Positions 27,012 through 36,376 are shown, counted from the stretch's first letter. The stretch is DNA of 37,737 nucleotides from Ottowia sp. (GCA_020853585.1 JADYYQ010000092.1:1-37737); one strand, 5' to 3'. Program-made: numbers and translations. Notes: generated by a model from the sequence alone, not told the origin.

Positions 27012-27581
27012 TTATTGCGCCCCCTTTTTGGTTTGCAGGATGGCTAATTGCGCAAAGGGGGATGGCCGTCCTGCTTCTTCTGTTGGGAGCGAACTGATGG
27101 GTAGGGTTGCTAAAGCAGGGTGGGCACATACCTCGTGTCGCGGTACCAGGGGTAAGGCTAAGAGTAATTCTTCTTCAATTAAACCCAGTAAATCAAACTG
27201 ATGGGATCCGACAATAGGGTCAACGTCATCTTCTTCGATAGGCGCCGCCTCGGCCTCGGCTTCAGTTTTCATCAGTTCAAACGTATTGTTCAGCGACAAA
27301 GTATGTAGGTAGGGTTGTAAGCAGCGTTGACAAGTAAGCCATATGTGCGCCTCTAGTTGCAATGCGACGCATAGCCGCCGGCTGTGTTCTCCTATTCGAG
27401 GATGATGCGTGTTTTGTAAAGACCAGAGAATAGGAGGGGTGTCGGGCGCATCTTCAGCATTTTCTGCAAATAGGCGTGGCAATTCCGCTAATAGCAGCTT
27501 TCCCGTTAGGGGGACGTCTTGGTGAGCGTGGGCGCGGGCAAACTTAATAAGATCAAACTGTCGCATATCGTGATGATTCAC
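27012..27581 (-). CDS. yceD: YceD family protein (DUF177), linked to 23S rRNA/L32 accumulation
   Basis: DUF177 protein, almost always encoded next to rpmF; in E. coli YceD is linked with 23S rRNA processing. The 189-residue protein has the CQRCLQP cysteine pair, a following acidic linker (EEDDVDPIVG), the FDLLGLIEEELLLALPLVPRH helix, and VCAHP after it. The ATG at 27581 has AGGAG 8 bases upstream; an ATG five codons later is also possible. The gap of 213 bases to rpmF is longer than usual and carries a likely rpmF promoter. Confidence 0.88.
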   Translation of the reverse strand: MNHHDMRQFDLIKFARAHAHQDVPLTGKLLLAELPRLFAENAEDAPDTPPILWSLQNTHHPRIGEHSRRLCVALQLEAHIWLTCQRCLQPYLHTLSLNNTFELMKTEAEAEAAPIEEDDVDPIVGSHQFDLLGLIEEELLLALPLVPRHEVCAHPALATLPISSLPTEEAGRPSPFAQLAILQTKKGAQ

Positions 27582-27860
27582 CGGTATCTCCTATTTGGAT
27601 AGGGCGGGTTTGTGTCGTTTGCTACGTATACTCGATTTTGCACGATGTTGCGTGTTACTGAGTACTGAGCTTGAAATTTTTATGCCATGGGCAAGGGTCC
27701 CTTCCTTAATGGGGGTGGGCTTACTCGAATGCGGCATGGCTAGGGCGATCTCTGGGTGTGGGGGGCGAATTTTGTGTAAGGAAGCTAGGTTTGTCAACCG
27801 ATTTACATTTTTTTGTTTTAACACCTAAAATAGGTTGGTTAAGGACCTATTTCTAAAGCG
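27582..27860. other. Divergent intergenic region between yceD and the TM2-domain gene
   Basis: About 280 bases with no gene. A small palindrome ACCTAAAATAGGT lies near 27822-27834. In Burkholderia maf usually lies next to yceD; I see no remnant of it here. Confidence 0.35.
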
Positions 27861-28328
27861 ATGACATCTTCTCACCACTCTAAGACCTTGGCGGCTATTT
27901 TGGCCGCTTTATTTGGTAGCTTTGGCTTGCACCGTTTTTACTTATATGGCTGGCGAGATCGTTATGCTTGGGTGCATATGCCTTTAGGATGGGCGTGGAT
28001 GCTGGGTGTTTATCTATTGAATGTATTGACCTTACAGAATGTGATGGGATGGGTATTCGTGTTAGGTGGGGCGATTGGGGTATTGAGCGGCTGGGTGAGT
28101 GCTTTGATGTACGGTTTATGTCCAGATGTTCAGTGGGATACACGACATAATCCATGTTCTCAGAAAGTGAGTGCCCATGGTTGGGGCGCAATTATTGTCG
28201 TGGTGGCTACTTTGTTTATCGGAACCACGATCATGATGGCGGGGTTGGCGATTGGTTTTGAGCAAATTTTTTACGCGCAGTCGCAAGAAGTTGCGCACCT
28301 GGGGCTTTACGGTGGGGCATTTGTTTAA
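27861..28328 (+). CDS. TM2-domain membrane protein
   Basis: A 155-residue inner-membrane protein of unknown role. The TM2 signature is near the N-terminus: a first helix (KTLAAILAALFGSFGLHRFYLYG), the short turn typical of TM2, and a second helix. Two more hydrophobic segments follow at about 60-85 and 107-130, so four helices in all. The stretch CPDVQWDTRHNPCSQK forms a polar loop with two cysteines. The ribosome site is weak. It is on the same strand as dadA, 76 bases upstream. Confidence 0.75.
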   Translation: MTSSHHSKTLAAILAALFGSFGLHRFYLYGWRDRYAWVHMPLGWAWMLGVYLLNVLTLQNVMGWVFVLGGAIGVLSGWVSALMYGLCPDVQWDTRHNPCSQKVSAHGWGAIIVVVATLFIGTTIMMAGLAIGFEQIFYAQSQEVAHLGLYGGAFV

Positions 28329-28404
28329 TGTGGGTGTGGTAATGAATGCGCTTGGGTTGAATAAATAAAAGCACTATCAGCCGTGGTTTTGTTAGGGGTC
28401 GATC

Positions 28405-29685
28405 ATGCGTGTAGTTGTTCTCGGTGCGGGTGTTATCGGCGTAACAAGTGCTTATTATTTAGCGTGCGCGGGCCATGAGGTGACGGTAATTGAACGGCAT
28501 GCGGGTGCTGCGCAAGAAACGAGTTTTGCAAATGCGGGGCAACTCTCGACAGGTTATTCCACGCCTTGGGCAGCGCCGGGCATGCCTTTTAAAGCGATTA
28601 AATGGTTATTACAAAAGCAGGGGCCGCTTGCGATTCGACTGGATGGCAGCTGGTTTCAGTGGCAATGGATGTTTCAGATGCTGCGTCATTGCAATGCCCG
28701 TAGTTATGCGATTAATAAATCACGTATGCTGCGATTGGCTGACTATAGTCGTCATTGTTTACGTGAGTTACGCGATGCAACGGGGATTACTTATGAAGGT
28801 CGCCAGCAGGGGACTTTACAGGTGTTTCGTACGCAGCAACAGTTTGATCAGAGCGCGCGCGATATCGCTGTGTTACGTGAGGCGGGGATTGCACATACTC
28901 TTTTATCTGCAAGGGATTTGACGACGATTGAGCCAGCACTTGTGACAGCACGTGTGAGGTTATCAGGTGGCTTGCATTTACCAGATGATGAGACTGGAGA
29001 TTGCCGTGCTTTTACGCTGAAGCTGGCGCAGCGTGCGCAAGATCTCGGCGTACAGTTTCAATATCAAACAGAAGTGACTCATTTGGATGTGCTAGGTGGA
29101 CGCATTCACGCTGTACATACCTGCGCCGGTGTCGGGCGTGAGTTGCGCTCCGCGCGCATTGTTGCTGATACGGTTGTCGTTGCTTTGGCGAGTTTTTCGG
29201 CTTCGTTGTTACGCGATATTGTTGCTCTGCCTATTTATCCGGTTAAAGGATATTCCATCACCGCGGCTGTGGCCTCTGAGTTGGCCTCGCCTATTTCAAC
29301 TGTACTTGATGAGACTTATAAGGTTGCTATCACCCGGTTTGATCAACGTATTCGTGTAGGTGGGATGGCGAATATTGTTGGTTTTAATACGGCGTTAGAT
29401 ATGTCTAAGGGGCAAACATTGCGGCGGGTGTTAAGTGACTTATTTCCGCAGGGCGCGCATTTGGCTGGTGATGATGCACTTTGGGCAGGGTTACGGCCGA
29501 TGACGCCGGATGGTACGCCTATCGTTGGTCCGACAGCGATTAGTGGTTTGTGGCTAAATACAGGCCATGGCACCCTTGGGTGGACTATGGCCTGTGGTTC
29601 AGCAAGCTTGATTGCGGATTTAATTTCTTCTCGGCCTCCCGCCATTGCTTTTGCCGATTTAGCGTTGGCACGCTATCAGTGCTGA
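28405..29685 (+). CDS. dadA: D-amino acid dehydrogenase small subunit
   Basis: FAD-dependent membrane-associated enzyme that oxidises D-alanine and other D-amino acids to keto acids, passing electrons to quinones. The dinucleotide motif [15 protein letters not shown] is at the N-terminus, then [17 protein letters not shown]. The C-terminal FAD motif has [16 protein letters not shown] and [15 protein letters not shown]. Length 426 compares with 432 in E. coli. No alanine racemase gene (dadX) is adjacent. AGGGG precedes the ATG at 28405. A strong palindrome ends the gene region (29726-29759). Confidence 0.94.
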   Translation: MRVVVLGAGVIGVTSAYYLACAGHEVTVIERHAGAAQETSFANAGQLSTGYSTPWAAPGMPFKAIKWLLQKQGPLAIRLDGSWFQWQWMFQMLRHCNARSYAINKSRMLRLADYSRHCLRELRDATGITYEGRQQGTLQVFRTQQQFDQSARDIAVLREAGIAHTLLSARDLTTIEPALVTARVRLSGGLHLPDDETGDCRAFTLKLAQRAQDLGVQFQYQTEVTHLDVLGGRIHAVHTCAGVGRELRSARIVADTVVVALASFSASLLRDIVALPIYPVKGYSITAAVASELASPISTVLDETYKVAITRFDQRIRVGGMANIVGFNTALDMSKGQTLRRVLSDLFPQGAHLAGDDALWAGLRPMTPDGTPIVGPTAISGLWLNTGHGTLGWTMACGSASLIADLISSRPPAIAFADLALARYQC

Positions 29686-29725
29686 ACTTTTTACTTGGGT
29701 AATCTCTTTTATTAATATACCGCTT

Positions 29726-29759
29726 AATTTAAATATACCATTAATGGCATATTTAAATT
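29726..29759. terminator. Near-perfect palindrome between convergent dadA and kinase gene
   Basis: AATTTAAATAT (29726-29736) pairs fully with ATATTTAAATT (29749-29759), and the centre CCATTAATGG is itself palindromic, with one mismatch between. On the plus strand a T-run follows (ATTTTTT). It probably serves as a two-way terminator. It overlaps the stop codon of the kinase gene. Confidence 0.6.
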
Positions 29760-31062
29760 ATTTTTTAAATGGTTTGTTGTTTCTGTAATTAGGATATTTT
29801 TGTTTTATATTGATAGGGTTAAGTTGAAACTCAATCGCATTTTTTTGTTTTTTCTCAATAGGAATTAATGAAAACTCCTCTGACTCGGGGATTTTTTTGA
29901 TGAGAGCGTAGTTTCTATAGTCAGGGGGTTGGTTTGTTACGGCAGTGCGTGGTCTATAGTTATTTATTTTCTCAAATAAATAAAAAGCATCTTTTCTTTC
30001 TGTAATGCTAATATATTTTGTGCGTGTTTGGGTGATGATATTGTGAACATATTCCATAGATGAGCGATTTCTTATGTTGAGTATTTGTAGTGGTTTGATA
30101 ATATCATTACGCAATATGCTATTTAATTTATCATCTGTCGTGGTTGATAAAGGAGATGTATATTCTGTGGTTTTAGGGAAAAATGAGCCAGTAACCCCAA
30201 GTATATCGATCGATGGCGGTGGGGTATTGTTGTTTAATTTTATTAAACCTTCTTTAATCTTTTTGTCTAAATCTTCTTTTGTATATTTTCCAAGAAACTC
30301 TTTTTTCAGCTCATTGTAATGCGATAATTCAGAATAATTTTGTCTTAATCTAAAGCCAGTGAGTAATTCTAGTAAAACATTGGCAGAAGAATATGCATCG
30401 GCTCCAAAAAAATCTTCTTGTTTACTGTGGAGAATCTCTGGTGCAATATAGTCAAGCGTGCCATGTATTTTGGCTTGAGTCGGCGCTGATGCGAGTTTAA
30501 ATAATCCAAAATCAACGATTTTTATATTCCCATTTTTTGATAGAACGATATTCTCTGGTTTAAGATCTGCGTGGCTTATTCCTTTTTTTTCTAAAAAGAA
30601 TAATGTTGAAATAAGCTGGTTGGCAAGTAATACTCTAAGTTGATTAATGCCCTGTATATCTTTAGGAAATTTTTTGCAAAACAAATCGCATTTTTCAATA
30701 AATCCTCTCATATTTCCACCATCAATATAATCCATTATTAAGAAAGGTTTATTATTAATAGTGGTTGCGCCATAGCACGTTACAATACCTGGGTGCTCAC
30801 CTAAATATTGATAAATTTGAAGCTCTTTTTGTAGGTGTTGTTCTGTTTGAAATTTTTTCCCTGCATATTTTCCGCCATACTGATCATGCAATAAATACAC
30901 GCTACCTTCGCTTCCTTCGGCAAATGGTTTTTCGCTAGCAGGTGTAAATATTATTTTTTCTTGAGAAGTTGATATATTGTTGGTGGATTCTTCTGATTTT
31001 TTGTCATATGGCGTACCACATAACCGAGTTAGAGGCTTTGACAAAGAAGATAGTGCAAACAT
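29758..31062 (-). CDS. Eukaryote-like Ser/Thr protein kinase, candidate effector (copy 1)
   Basis: A 434-residue protein with a complete kinase core: glycine loop EGSEGSVY (49-56), Lys69 in YAGKKF, Glu80 in the C-helix, catalytic loop HADLKPEN with Asp166, Lys168 and Asn171, DFG at 184-186, and APE at 207-209. The loop has His-Ala-Asp in place of His-Arg-Asp, so it is a non-RD kinase. There is no signal peptide, membrane segment or PASTA domain, unlike bacterial sensor kinases. The C-terminus is Lys/Asn-rich. The gene is much richer in A and T than its neighbours. Its partner upstream (31259-32878) is a paralogue. By inference it may be injected into a eukaryotic host; a role inside the bacterium is not excluded. 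Confidence 0.85.
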   Translation of the reverse strand: MFALSSLSKPLTRLCGTPYDKKSEESTNNISTSQEKIIFTPASEKPFAEGSEGSVYLLHDQYGGKYAGKKFQTEQHLQKELQIYQYLGEHPGIVTCYGATTINNKPFLIMDYIDGGNMRGFIEKCDLFCKKFPKDIQGINQLRVLLANQLISTLFFLEKKGISHADLKPENIVLSKNGNIKIVDFGLFKLASAPTQAKIHGTLDYIAPEILHSKQEDFFGADAYSSANVLLELLTGFRLRQNYSELSHYNELKKEFLGKYTKEDLDKKIKEGLIKLNNNTPPPSIDILGVTGSFFPKTTEYTSPLSTTTDDKLNSILRNDIIKPLQILNIRNRSSMEYVHNIITQTRTKYISITERKDAFYLFEKINNYRPRTAVTNQPPDYRNYALIKKIPESEEFSLIPIEKKQKNAIEFQLNPINIKQKYPNYRNNKPFKK

Positions 31063-31091
31063 AAACTATTTCCATTTGATACAGTTAATAA

Positions 31092-31123
31092 AAAAATTGA
31101 ATGCTTATTAGCATTCAATTTTT
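31092..31123 (-). terminator. Strong hairpin between the kinase genes, 29 bases before copy 1
   Basis: Perfect 14-bp inverted repeat: AAAAATTGAATGCT (31092-31105), loop TATT, and AGCATTCAATTTTT (31110-31123). The stem ends in T-runs on both strands. It could end the upstream kinase transcript. It lies so close to the next ATG (31062) that attenuation of copy 1 is also possible. Confidence 0.7.
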
Positions 31124-31157
31124 GCGCGCCGTTTAGTGGATTAAATCAGAAAAATGA

Positions 31158-31202
31158 TTCTTAGTATAAACCCTTAGTATGGGGTTAGTGAAAACCCTAG
31201 GT
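31158..31202. repeat. Duplicated 44-base element, copy A
   Basis: Holds two 14-base direct repeats of the form AGTRWAAACCCTWR, 24 bases apart, with the second reading on into AAAACCCTAGGT. It matches copy B at 33304-33348 in 16 of 19 bases in the first part and all 12 of the last, with the same 14-base spacing. It lies upstream of kinase copy 1. Confidence 0.65.
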
Positions 31203-31258
31203 TATTATTCGCATATCTGGGTGAGGCCTTGAGAGCAATGCCTCGCGCTTTATTATTT

Positions 31259-32878
31259 TTAGCTAGATATGCGGGTTCTGTACGGCGGAGGGGCAAGATC
31301 AAACTTTGTATGGCTAGACGTTAAGTATTCTTTATCAATTAACTCATATTCTGTTGGATTGGATGACGCATCTGTTTTTGCGACTAAAGCATATTTACTG
31401 TGAGGATGTGCTTGGGTGGTTGACGTTAAATCAGATACCGATTCCGAGGAGAGATGGGAGAATCTATCGGAGGAGATATCTGATGAACTGCTTTGCCCAG
31501 TTAGCGATTTATTTGAGGTGATATTTGATTGATTATCTGAAGCGATACCTGAGGAGGTGCTTGAGTTGATATCCAAGGAGGACCTTGCATTTAATGAACT
31601 CGCTGTGGACATACTGGGTGATGCGGGGGGCTGTGGTTTAAAAAGTATCTCATTGAACACAGGGCGGGGCGACGCAGCGATAGGAGCGAGCGGTCGTTTT
31701 GTATCAAATGAGGGATTGAGCGATGGATAATGGAATAAAGCTAATTTTGATTCTGATGGTAATTTTTTATTACTAATTTTATTAAACAGAGATAAGGCTT
31801 CTTCCTCGGTTTTTTTATTTATATAGTTGCTGGCCATTGTTTCAACTGCTAGGCTTATTTCTTTAATACTCGCACGATTTTTTGATTCTAGTAATTGCAA
31901 TGGCTTAATAATATTGTTGCGTAGTTCTTCATGGATTTTTTGTTTATTAGCTATCTCTTTATTTAAATTGCTTGGAAAAAATTCCCCCGAGGCGCTTAAT
32001 TGATCCATCGACGGTAGCTTCCTCCTCAGAGTAAAATGCATTCCTGCTGCGAGCATAGGATTTAAACTGCTTTTGGCATGTGTACCTTTCTTGAGTAATT
32101 TGTCATTTTGATGATGATGGTTTCGTTCGAATTTAGCGTAACTTTGATGTAACTTAAATCCAGTTACTAATTCTAGTAAAACATTGGCTGTTGCAAAACT
32201 ATCAATTTTTGAGCTATCGCCTTTTATTACAATGAGCTCTGGTGCTAAATAGTTTGCTGTACCTAAGGTATTACTTATCTGATTCGTTGCTTTCGTTAGC
32301 ATGCCAAAATCAATTAATTTTATTTTTCCATCGTTTGCTACTAGGATATTTTCTGGTTTGATGTCAGCGTGACTTAATCCTTTTTCTTCTAAATGATTTA
32401 ATGCTGAAATAAGTTGTTTTGCAAAAATTAATTTAATTTCGGCAATATGGTTTATATCCTTAGGATGGCTTTTACAAAAGTCATCACATTTATGAATGAA
32501 ATTCTTTAAAGTGTCGCCATTAACAAGTTCTGTAACTAAATACGTTTTCCCATTAATGGATGTGGTGCCATGATAGTTAACGATATTAGGGTGGCTGCCT
32601 ATTTTTTTGTAAGCAGATTGTTCTTTTAGTAAATAATGTTCCTGATTAAAAACTTTCCCAGCGTATTTCTTTCCATTTTCGTCTGAAAGTATATAGATAT
32701 TGCCTTGTCCACCATGAGCAATTTTTTCTGTATCAAATAGGTGAAATTTTAATGATTCAAAAGGTATGTGGTCACCATTTAATTTGATGGTGCTTTCTTT
32801 ATTAAGTTGATGTGTTTTATCTAAGGCTTGTTGAGAATAGCTATTAATGTATGCGTGTCTATTATTGATGTTTAGCAT
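31259..32878 (-). CDS. Eukaryote-like Ser/Thr protein kinase, candidate effector (copy 2)
   Basis: A 539-residue paralogue of the downstream kinase. Core residues: glycine loop HGGQGNIY (55-62), Lys75 in YAGKVF, Glu86, HADIKPEN with Asp172, Lys174 and Asn177, DFG at 190-192, and APE at 212-214. It too is a non-RD (His-Ala-Asp) kinase. After residue 390 comes a long, Ser-rich, disordered tail (many SS, STS and SSD runs). It ends in a short KYALV...EYELI segment that resembles the other kinase's YALIKK...EFSLI. No signal peptide or membrane helix. A good ribosome site (GGGAG) precedes the ATG at 32878. Base composition is AT-rich, unlike the housekeeping genes around it, which suggests transfer. 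Confidence 0.87.
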   Translation of the reverse strand: MLNINNRHAYINSYSQQALDKTHQLNKESTIKLNGDHIPFESLKFHLFDTEKIAHGGQGNIYILSDENGKKYAGKVFNQEHYLLKEQSAYKKIGSHPNIVNYHGTTSINGKTYLVTELVNGDTLKNFIHKCDDFCKSHPKDINHIAEIKLIFAKQLISALNHLEEKGLSHADIKPENILVANDGKIKLIDFGMLTKATNQISNTLGTANYLAPELIVIKGDSSKIDSFATANVLLELVTGFKLHQSYAKFERNHHHQNDKLLKKGTHAKSSLNPMLAAGMHFTLRRKLPSMDQLSASGEFFPSNLNKEIANKQKIHEELRNNIIKPLQLLESKNRASIKEISLAVETMASNYINKKTEEEALSLFNKISNKKLPSESKLALFHYPSLNPSFDTKRPLAPIAASPRPVFNEILFKPQPPASPSMSTASSLNARSSLDINSSTSSGIASDNQSNITSNKSLTGQSSSSDISSDRFSHLSSESVSDLTSTTQAHPHSKYALVAKTDASSNPTEYELIDKEYLTSSHTKFDLAPPPYRTRISS

Positions 32879-33056
32879 AATATATCTCCCTGATATAGTT
32901 ATATGCGTAATAAATTTGCTCGACTAATGTTATTTGTCGTGAATTGAGTTGAGCTAATAAGAGAGATTTCTGTAAGTAAAATCTCTTGATTTTATATTTG
33001 AATAATCCCTTGGTTTTTAGAGGGATGCAATAAAATATATTTATTCGGAGGTTTTA

Positions 33057-33094
33057 TAAAAAATATCGCTTGTAAATATAATTTACAAGCGATA
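33057..33094 (-). terminator. Strong hairpin with T-run, upstream of kinase copy 2
   Basis: A 14-bp perfect inverted repeat (33064-33077 with 33081-33094, core ATCGCTTGTAAAT) and a 3-base loop. Read on the minus strand it is followed by ATTTTTTAT. It may end the acyl-CoA dehydrogenase transcript or act as an attenuator in the kinase leader. Confidence 0.65.
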
Positions 33095-33303
33095 ATAAAT
33101 CTACACTTTATTTTCCAATATTTAATAATATCCTTGGTGTAGGTGATCAACCTTTTAGGGGGCGGGGTGTTTTGTGTTGATATTTAATGGCTACATAATA
33201 ATGTGATATCGGAATTTAATTTTTATGGTATTAAACTTCTAATGAGATAGTAAAAAATAAAATGCAAACTCGGCGCGTTAAGTGTCTCGTTTTATATAAG
33301 TGT

Positions 33304-33348
33304 TTCTCAGTGAAAACCCTTATATTGACATTGGTAAAAACCCTAGGT
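33304..33348. repeat. Duplicated 44-base element, copy B
   Basis: Two 14-base repeats AGTGAAAACCCTTA and GGTAAAAACCCTAG, 24 bases apart, aligned with copy A at 31158-31202. It lies upstream of kinase copy 2 and just beyond the end of the acyl-CoA dehydrogenase gene. Confidence 0.65.
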
Positions 33349-33386
33349 CGTTTTTAAGGCGATATATTATTGGGTTAAATATTTAA

Positions 33387-35159
33387 TTAAAATTGTTCGG
33401 TAGGTAAGGCAATGGTTGCTGCCCCGGCATGGATAATCATCTCCGCTAAACTGCTCGACTGCACCAAAATAGATTGGTAAAAAAACTCGACGGTCATTAT
33501 TTTGGCTTGGTAAAACGCTGGGTCTTTGCTTAAGTGCGTAAGTGCTGCCAGCGTAGCGCGAGCGAGTTGCCATGCACAGCAGACGATGCCCATTAGTTTT
33601 AAGTAGGGCACGCTGCCTGCGAAGACCGCTTTAGTGTCTGTATCGATATGACTTAACAGATAAGTGAGAACTTGTTCGATGGCGTGACGTCCCTGGGCGA
33701 GCTGCTGGGCCATCGCTGCTTTACCGTGGTGTGCGAGCGCGGTTTCCGTCTCGATGATACGCGCGCAGAGTGACCGTACCGCAGCGCCGCCGTCGTGTAC
33801 GGTTTTGCGTTGTACTAAGTCATTGGCTTGGATGGCGGTGGTGCCTTCATAAATCGATAAAATACGGGCATCACGGTATAGCTGTGCGGCACCGGTTTCT
33901 TCGATATACCCCATTCCCCCATGTACTTGCACACCGAGACTGGCTACCTCCGTTGCCATTTCTGTGCAATAGCCTTTGATAATGGGCACCATGAGTGCAT
34001 AAAAAGCGCGGTTTTCTTCACGTATACGCATATCTGTGTGGTGGTGTGCGAGGTCGCATGCAGCGGCACTGACGTAGGCTATAGCGCGTGCACCTTCGAT
34101 CGTTGCACGCATGGTCATCAACATCCGTTTGATATCGGGATGATGGATGATTGCAACGGGGGTGGCGGAACCGGACAGATCTTTGCCTTGAATGCGTTCA
34201 CGAGCATAGTGAACCGCGTTTTGGTAAGCTCGCTCAGCGATAGCGATACCCTGTGTACCGACCGCGAAGCGCGCCGTGTTCATCATGATGAACATATACT
34301 CTAAGCCCCGATTTTCTGTGCCGACGATATAGCCTGTGGCGCCACCCTGGTCACCAAATTGCAGTACGGCGGTGGGACTGGCTTTGATGCCCAGTTTGTG
34401 TTCAATCGACACACAGTGCACGTCGTTGCGCTGACCATGCGATCCATCTGCATTGATCAGCCATTTAGGTACCATAAAAAGGGAAATACCCTTGACGCCT
34501 TCAGGGGCGTGCGGGGTACGTGCCAATACTAAGTGGATGATGTTTTCCGTTAAATCATGTTCACCGTAGCTAATATAAATTTTGGTACCCGAGATTTTAT
34601 AGCTGCCATCTTCTTGAATCTGCGCGCGTGTGCGTACCATGGCAAGATCCGATCCCGCTTGGGGTTCGGTGAGATTCATGGTGCCCGTTGCTTTGCCCGT
34701 CATTAACGCGGGAATAATTTGTTGCTGCTGTGCGGTGCTGCCAACGGCCAGTAATGCTTCAATAACACCGTCACTTAACATCGGACAAAGAGAAAGCGAT
34801 AAGTTGGCGGCGTTAAACATTTCATTACATGCATTGGCGATTAAGCGTGGTAAGCCTTGTCCACCAAGGCGCTGGGGATGCACCATGCTTTGCCAACCTG
34901 CTTGGCAAAATTGCGAAAATGCTTTTTTAAACCCAGGTGAGGTGGTAACTGCGCCGTCTTTGTAAGTGCTCGGATATTGATCACCACTTTGGTTGAGAGG
35001 TGAAAAAATGCTCTGCGAAAATTTTGCCGCTTCGTCGAGTACTGCTTGTGCGAGTTCAGGTTCGGTATCACTAAAATCGGGTAATGCGCACACGGCTGAT
35101 AAGTCTGCCAGGTTGTGCATAACAAATAGCATATCTTTGATTGGGGCAATGTAGTTCAT
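33387..35159 (-). CDS. Acyl-CoA dehydrogenase (large class with C-terminal extension)
   Basis: FAD enzyme that oxidises an acyl-CoA and hands electrons to the flavoprotein encoded nearby. N-terminal domain to about 160; FAD-binding TGTMNLTEPQAGSDLAMVRTRA near 165-185 and a GTKIYISYGEHD motif; middle LGIKASPTAVLQFGD; C-terminal HGGMGYIEETGAAQLYRDARI and IYEGTTAIQANDLV with the likely catalytic Glu. At 590 residues it belongs to the longer class with an added C-terminal domain (the DmdC-like/PF12806 group), for which substrates vary, so I give no symbol. ATG at 35159. It is transcribed after etfB and etfA, with a 272-base gap. Confidence 0.9.
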   Translation of the reverse strand: MNYIAPIKDMLFVMHNLADLSAVCALPDFSDTEPELAQAVLDEAAKFSQSIFSPLNQSGDQYPSTYKDGAVTTSPGFKKAFSQFCQAGWQSMVHPQRLGGQGLPRLIANACNEMFNAANLSLSLCPMLSDGVIEALLAVGSTAQQQQIIPALMTGKATGTMNLTEPQAGSDLAMVRTRAQIQEDGSYKISGTKIYISYGEHDLTENIIHLVLARTPHAPEGVKGISLFMVPKWLINADGSHGQRNDVHCVSIEHKLGIKASPTAVLQFGDQGGATGYIVGTENRGLEYMFIMMNTARFAVGTQGIAIAERAYQNAVHYARERIQGKDLSGSATPVAIIHHPDIKRMLMTMRATIEGARAIAYVSAAACDLAHHHTDMRIREENRAFYALMVPIIKGYCTEMATEVASLGVQVHGGMGYIEETGAAQLYRDARILSIYEGTTAIQANDLVQRKTVHDGGAAVRSLCARIIETETALAHHGKAAMAQQLAQGRHAIEQVLTYLLSHIDTDTKAVFAGSVPYLKLMGIVCCAWQLARATLAALTHLSKDPAFYQAKIMTVEFFYQSILVQSSSLAEMIIHAGAATIALPTEQF

Positions 35160-35431
35160 CTCTCAACCTTTTCTGAATTTAGTACGGCGTACTGATGGTG
35201 TTTATTTACAGTGGATATATTCTTGCATCGTGTTTGCACGTTTTAGGATAAGAGGGAGGTGATGCAATAACGAGCCTTATTTGTTGCGTACGTGCGCGCG
35301 TGGTGACGCACGCTTGCGTACAGCGCATTGCCAAAATAGCAGCTGCGTTACGCACTTTACGATTACCCCGCTGCGTTTATTTGTAAGGCAGCGAGGGTTT
35401 TCGTCGGATGCAAGGTTTTGCGTTAAAAATA
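35160..35431. other. Spacer between etfA and the acyl-CoA dehydrogenase gene
   Basis: No gene. A short palindrome AGTACGGCGTACT lies at 35181-35193, and a bulged hairpin CCCCGCTGC/GCAGCGAGGG at 35366-35397 sits soon after the etfA stop with a TTTT run on the plus strand only. Confidence 0.35.
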
Positions 35432-36376
35432 TTATGGCAGGGCTTTTGTTAAAGCAGGAATGAGTTCAAATAAATCACCCACCAGTCCGTAGTCAGCAAC
35501 ACCAAAAATAGGTGCATCAGGATCTTTATTGATAGCCACAATAACTTTAGACTCTTTCATCCCGGCTAAATGTTGAATCGCTCCGGAGATACCCACAGCA
35601 ATATAAAGCTCGGGAGCAACAATTTTCCCGGTTTGCCCAACTTGGTATTCATTTGCGACAAAGCCGGCGTCAACGGCAGCGCGGGAAGCGCCCATGGCTG
35701 CGCTCAATTTATCAGCGAGAGGTTCAATAAGATTGCTGTAATTCTCGCTAGACCCAAGTCCTCGTCCGCCGGATACGACGACGCGTGCCGATGTAAGCTC
35801 AGGTCGGCTGGATGGCACGGTCTCACACCCCATGGAGAGGGAGAGTCCGGTATCGTTGACTGCGGCGATTTTTTCGATAGGGGCATGTTGTGTGGATAAC
35901 GATGCTGCGGGAAAAGCAGTGGTGCGTACGGTTAATATTTTGATTGCATCATTCGTCTGTACAGTCGCAATCGCATTGCCAGCATAGATAGGACGGACAA
36001 ATGTATGGCTGTCTTCAATGCGGATAACATCAGAAATTTGCGCCATATCCAGTTTGGCTGCGACGCGTGGCATAAAATTTTTGCCGCTGGTGTTTGCCGG
36101 TGCAAGTAAATGGGTGTAACTGGGATTACTGTGGATGATGGCGACAATTTGTGCGGTGATGTTTTCAGCCAGAGGCGCACTCAAGTGTTGCGCCTCAGTA
36201 TGCAGCACTTTGTTAATGCCTGCAATTTGTGCAGCTTTTTGGGCGACTGCATCGCACTGCCAGCCTGCCACAAGTATGTGGATATCTTGTCCGCAAGATT
36301 GAGCGGCTGTGATGGTATTGAATGTGGATGGTTTGAGCACATGGTTATCGTGTTCAGCAATCACAAGTACGGTCAT
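35432..36376 (-). CDS. etfA: Electron-transfer flavoprotein alpha subunit
   Basis: FAD-carrying subunit that takes electrons from acyl-CoA dehydrogenases and passes them to the quinone pool. The C-terminal FAD domain is clear: [65 protein letters not shown], then [23 protein letters not shown]. Length 314 is standard. The ATG at 36376 directly abuts the etfB stop, so the two are made together. Confidence 0.96.
   Translation of the reverse strand: MTVLVIAEHDNHVLKPSTFNTITAAQSCGQDIHILVAGWQCDAVAQKAAQIAGINKVLHTEAQHLSAPLAENITAQIVAIIHSNPSYTHLLAPANTSGKNFMPRVAAKLDMAQISDVIRIEDSHTFVRPIYAGNAIATVQTNDAIKILTVRTTAFPAASLSTQHAPIEKIAAVNDTGLSLSMGCETVPSSRPELTSARVVVSGGRGLGSSENYSNLIEPLADKLSAAMGASRAAVDAGFVANEYQVGQTGKIVAPELYIAVGISGAIQHLAGMKESKVIVAINKDPDAPIFGVADYGLVGDLFELIPALTKALP

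Larger units (their letters stand above)
32879..33386. other. AT-rich gene-free leader upstream of kinase copy 2
   Basis: About 510 bases with no gene. It carries the repeat copy B and a strong hairpin, listed separately. No close match to a family of small RNA genes is apparent. Confidence 0.5.
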
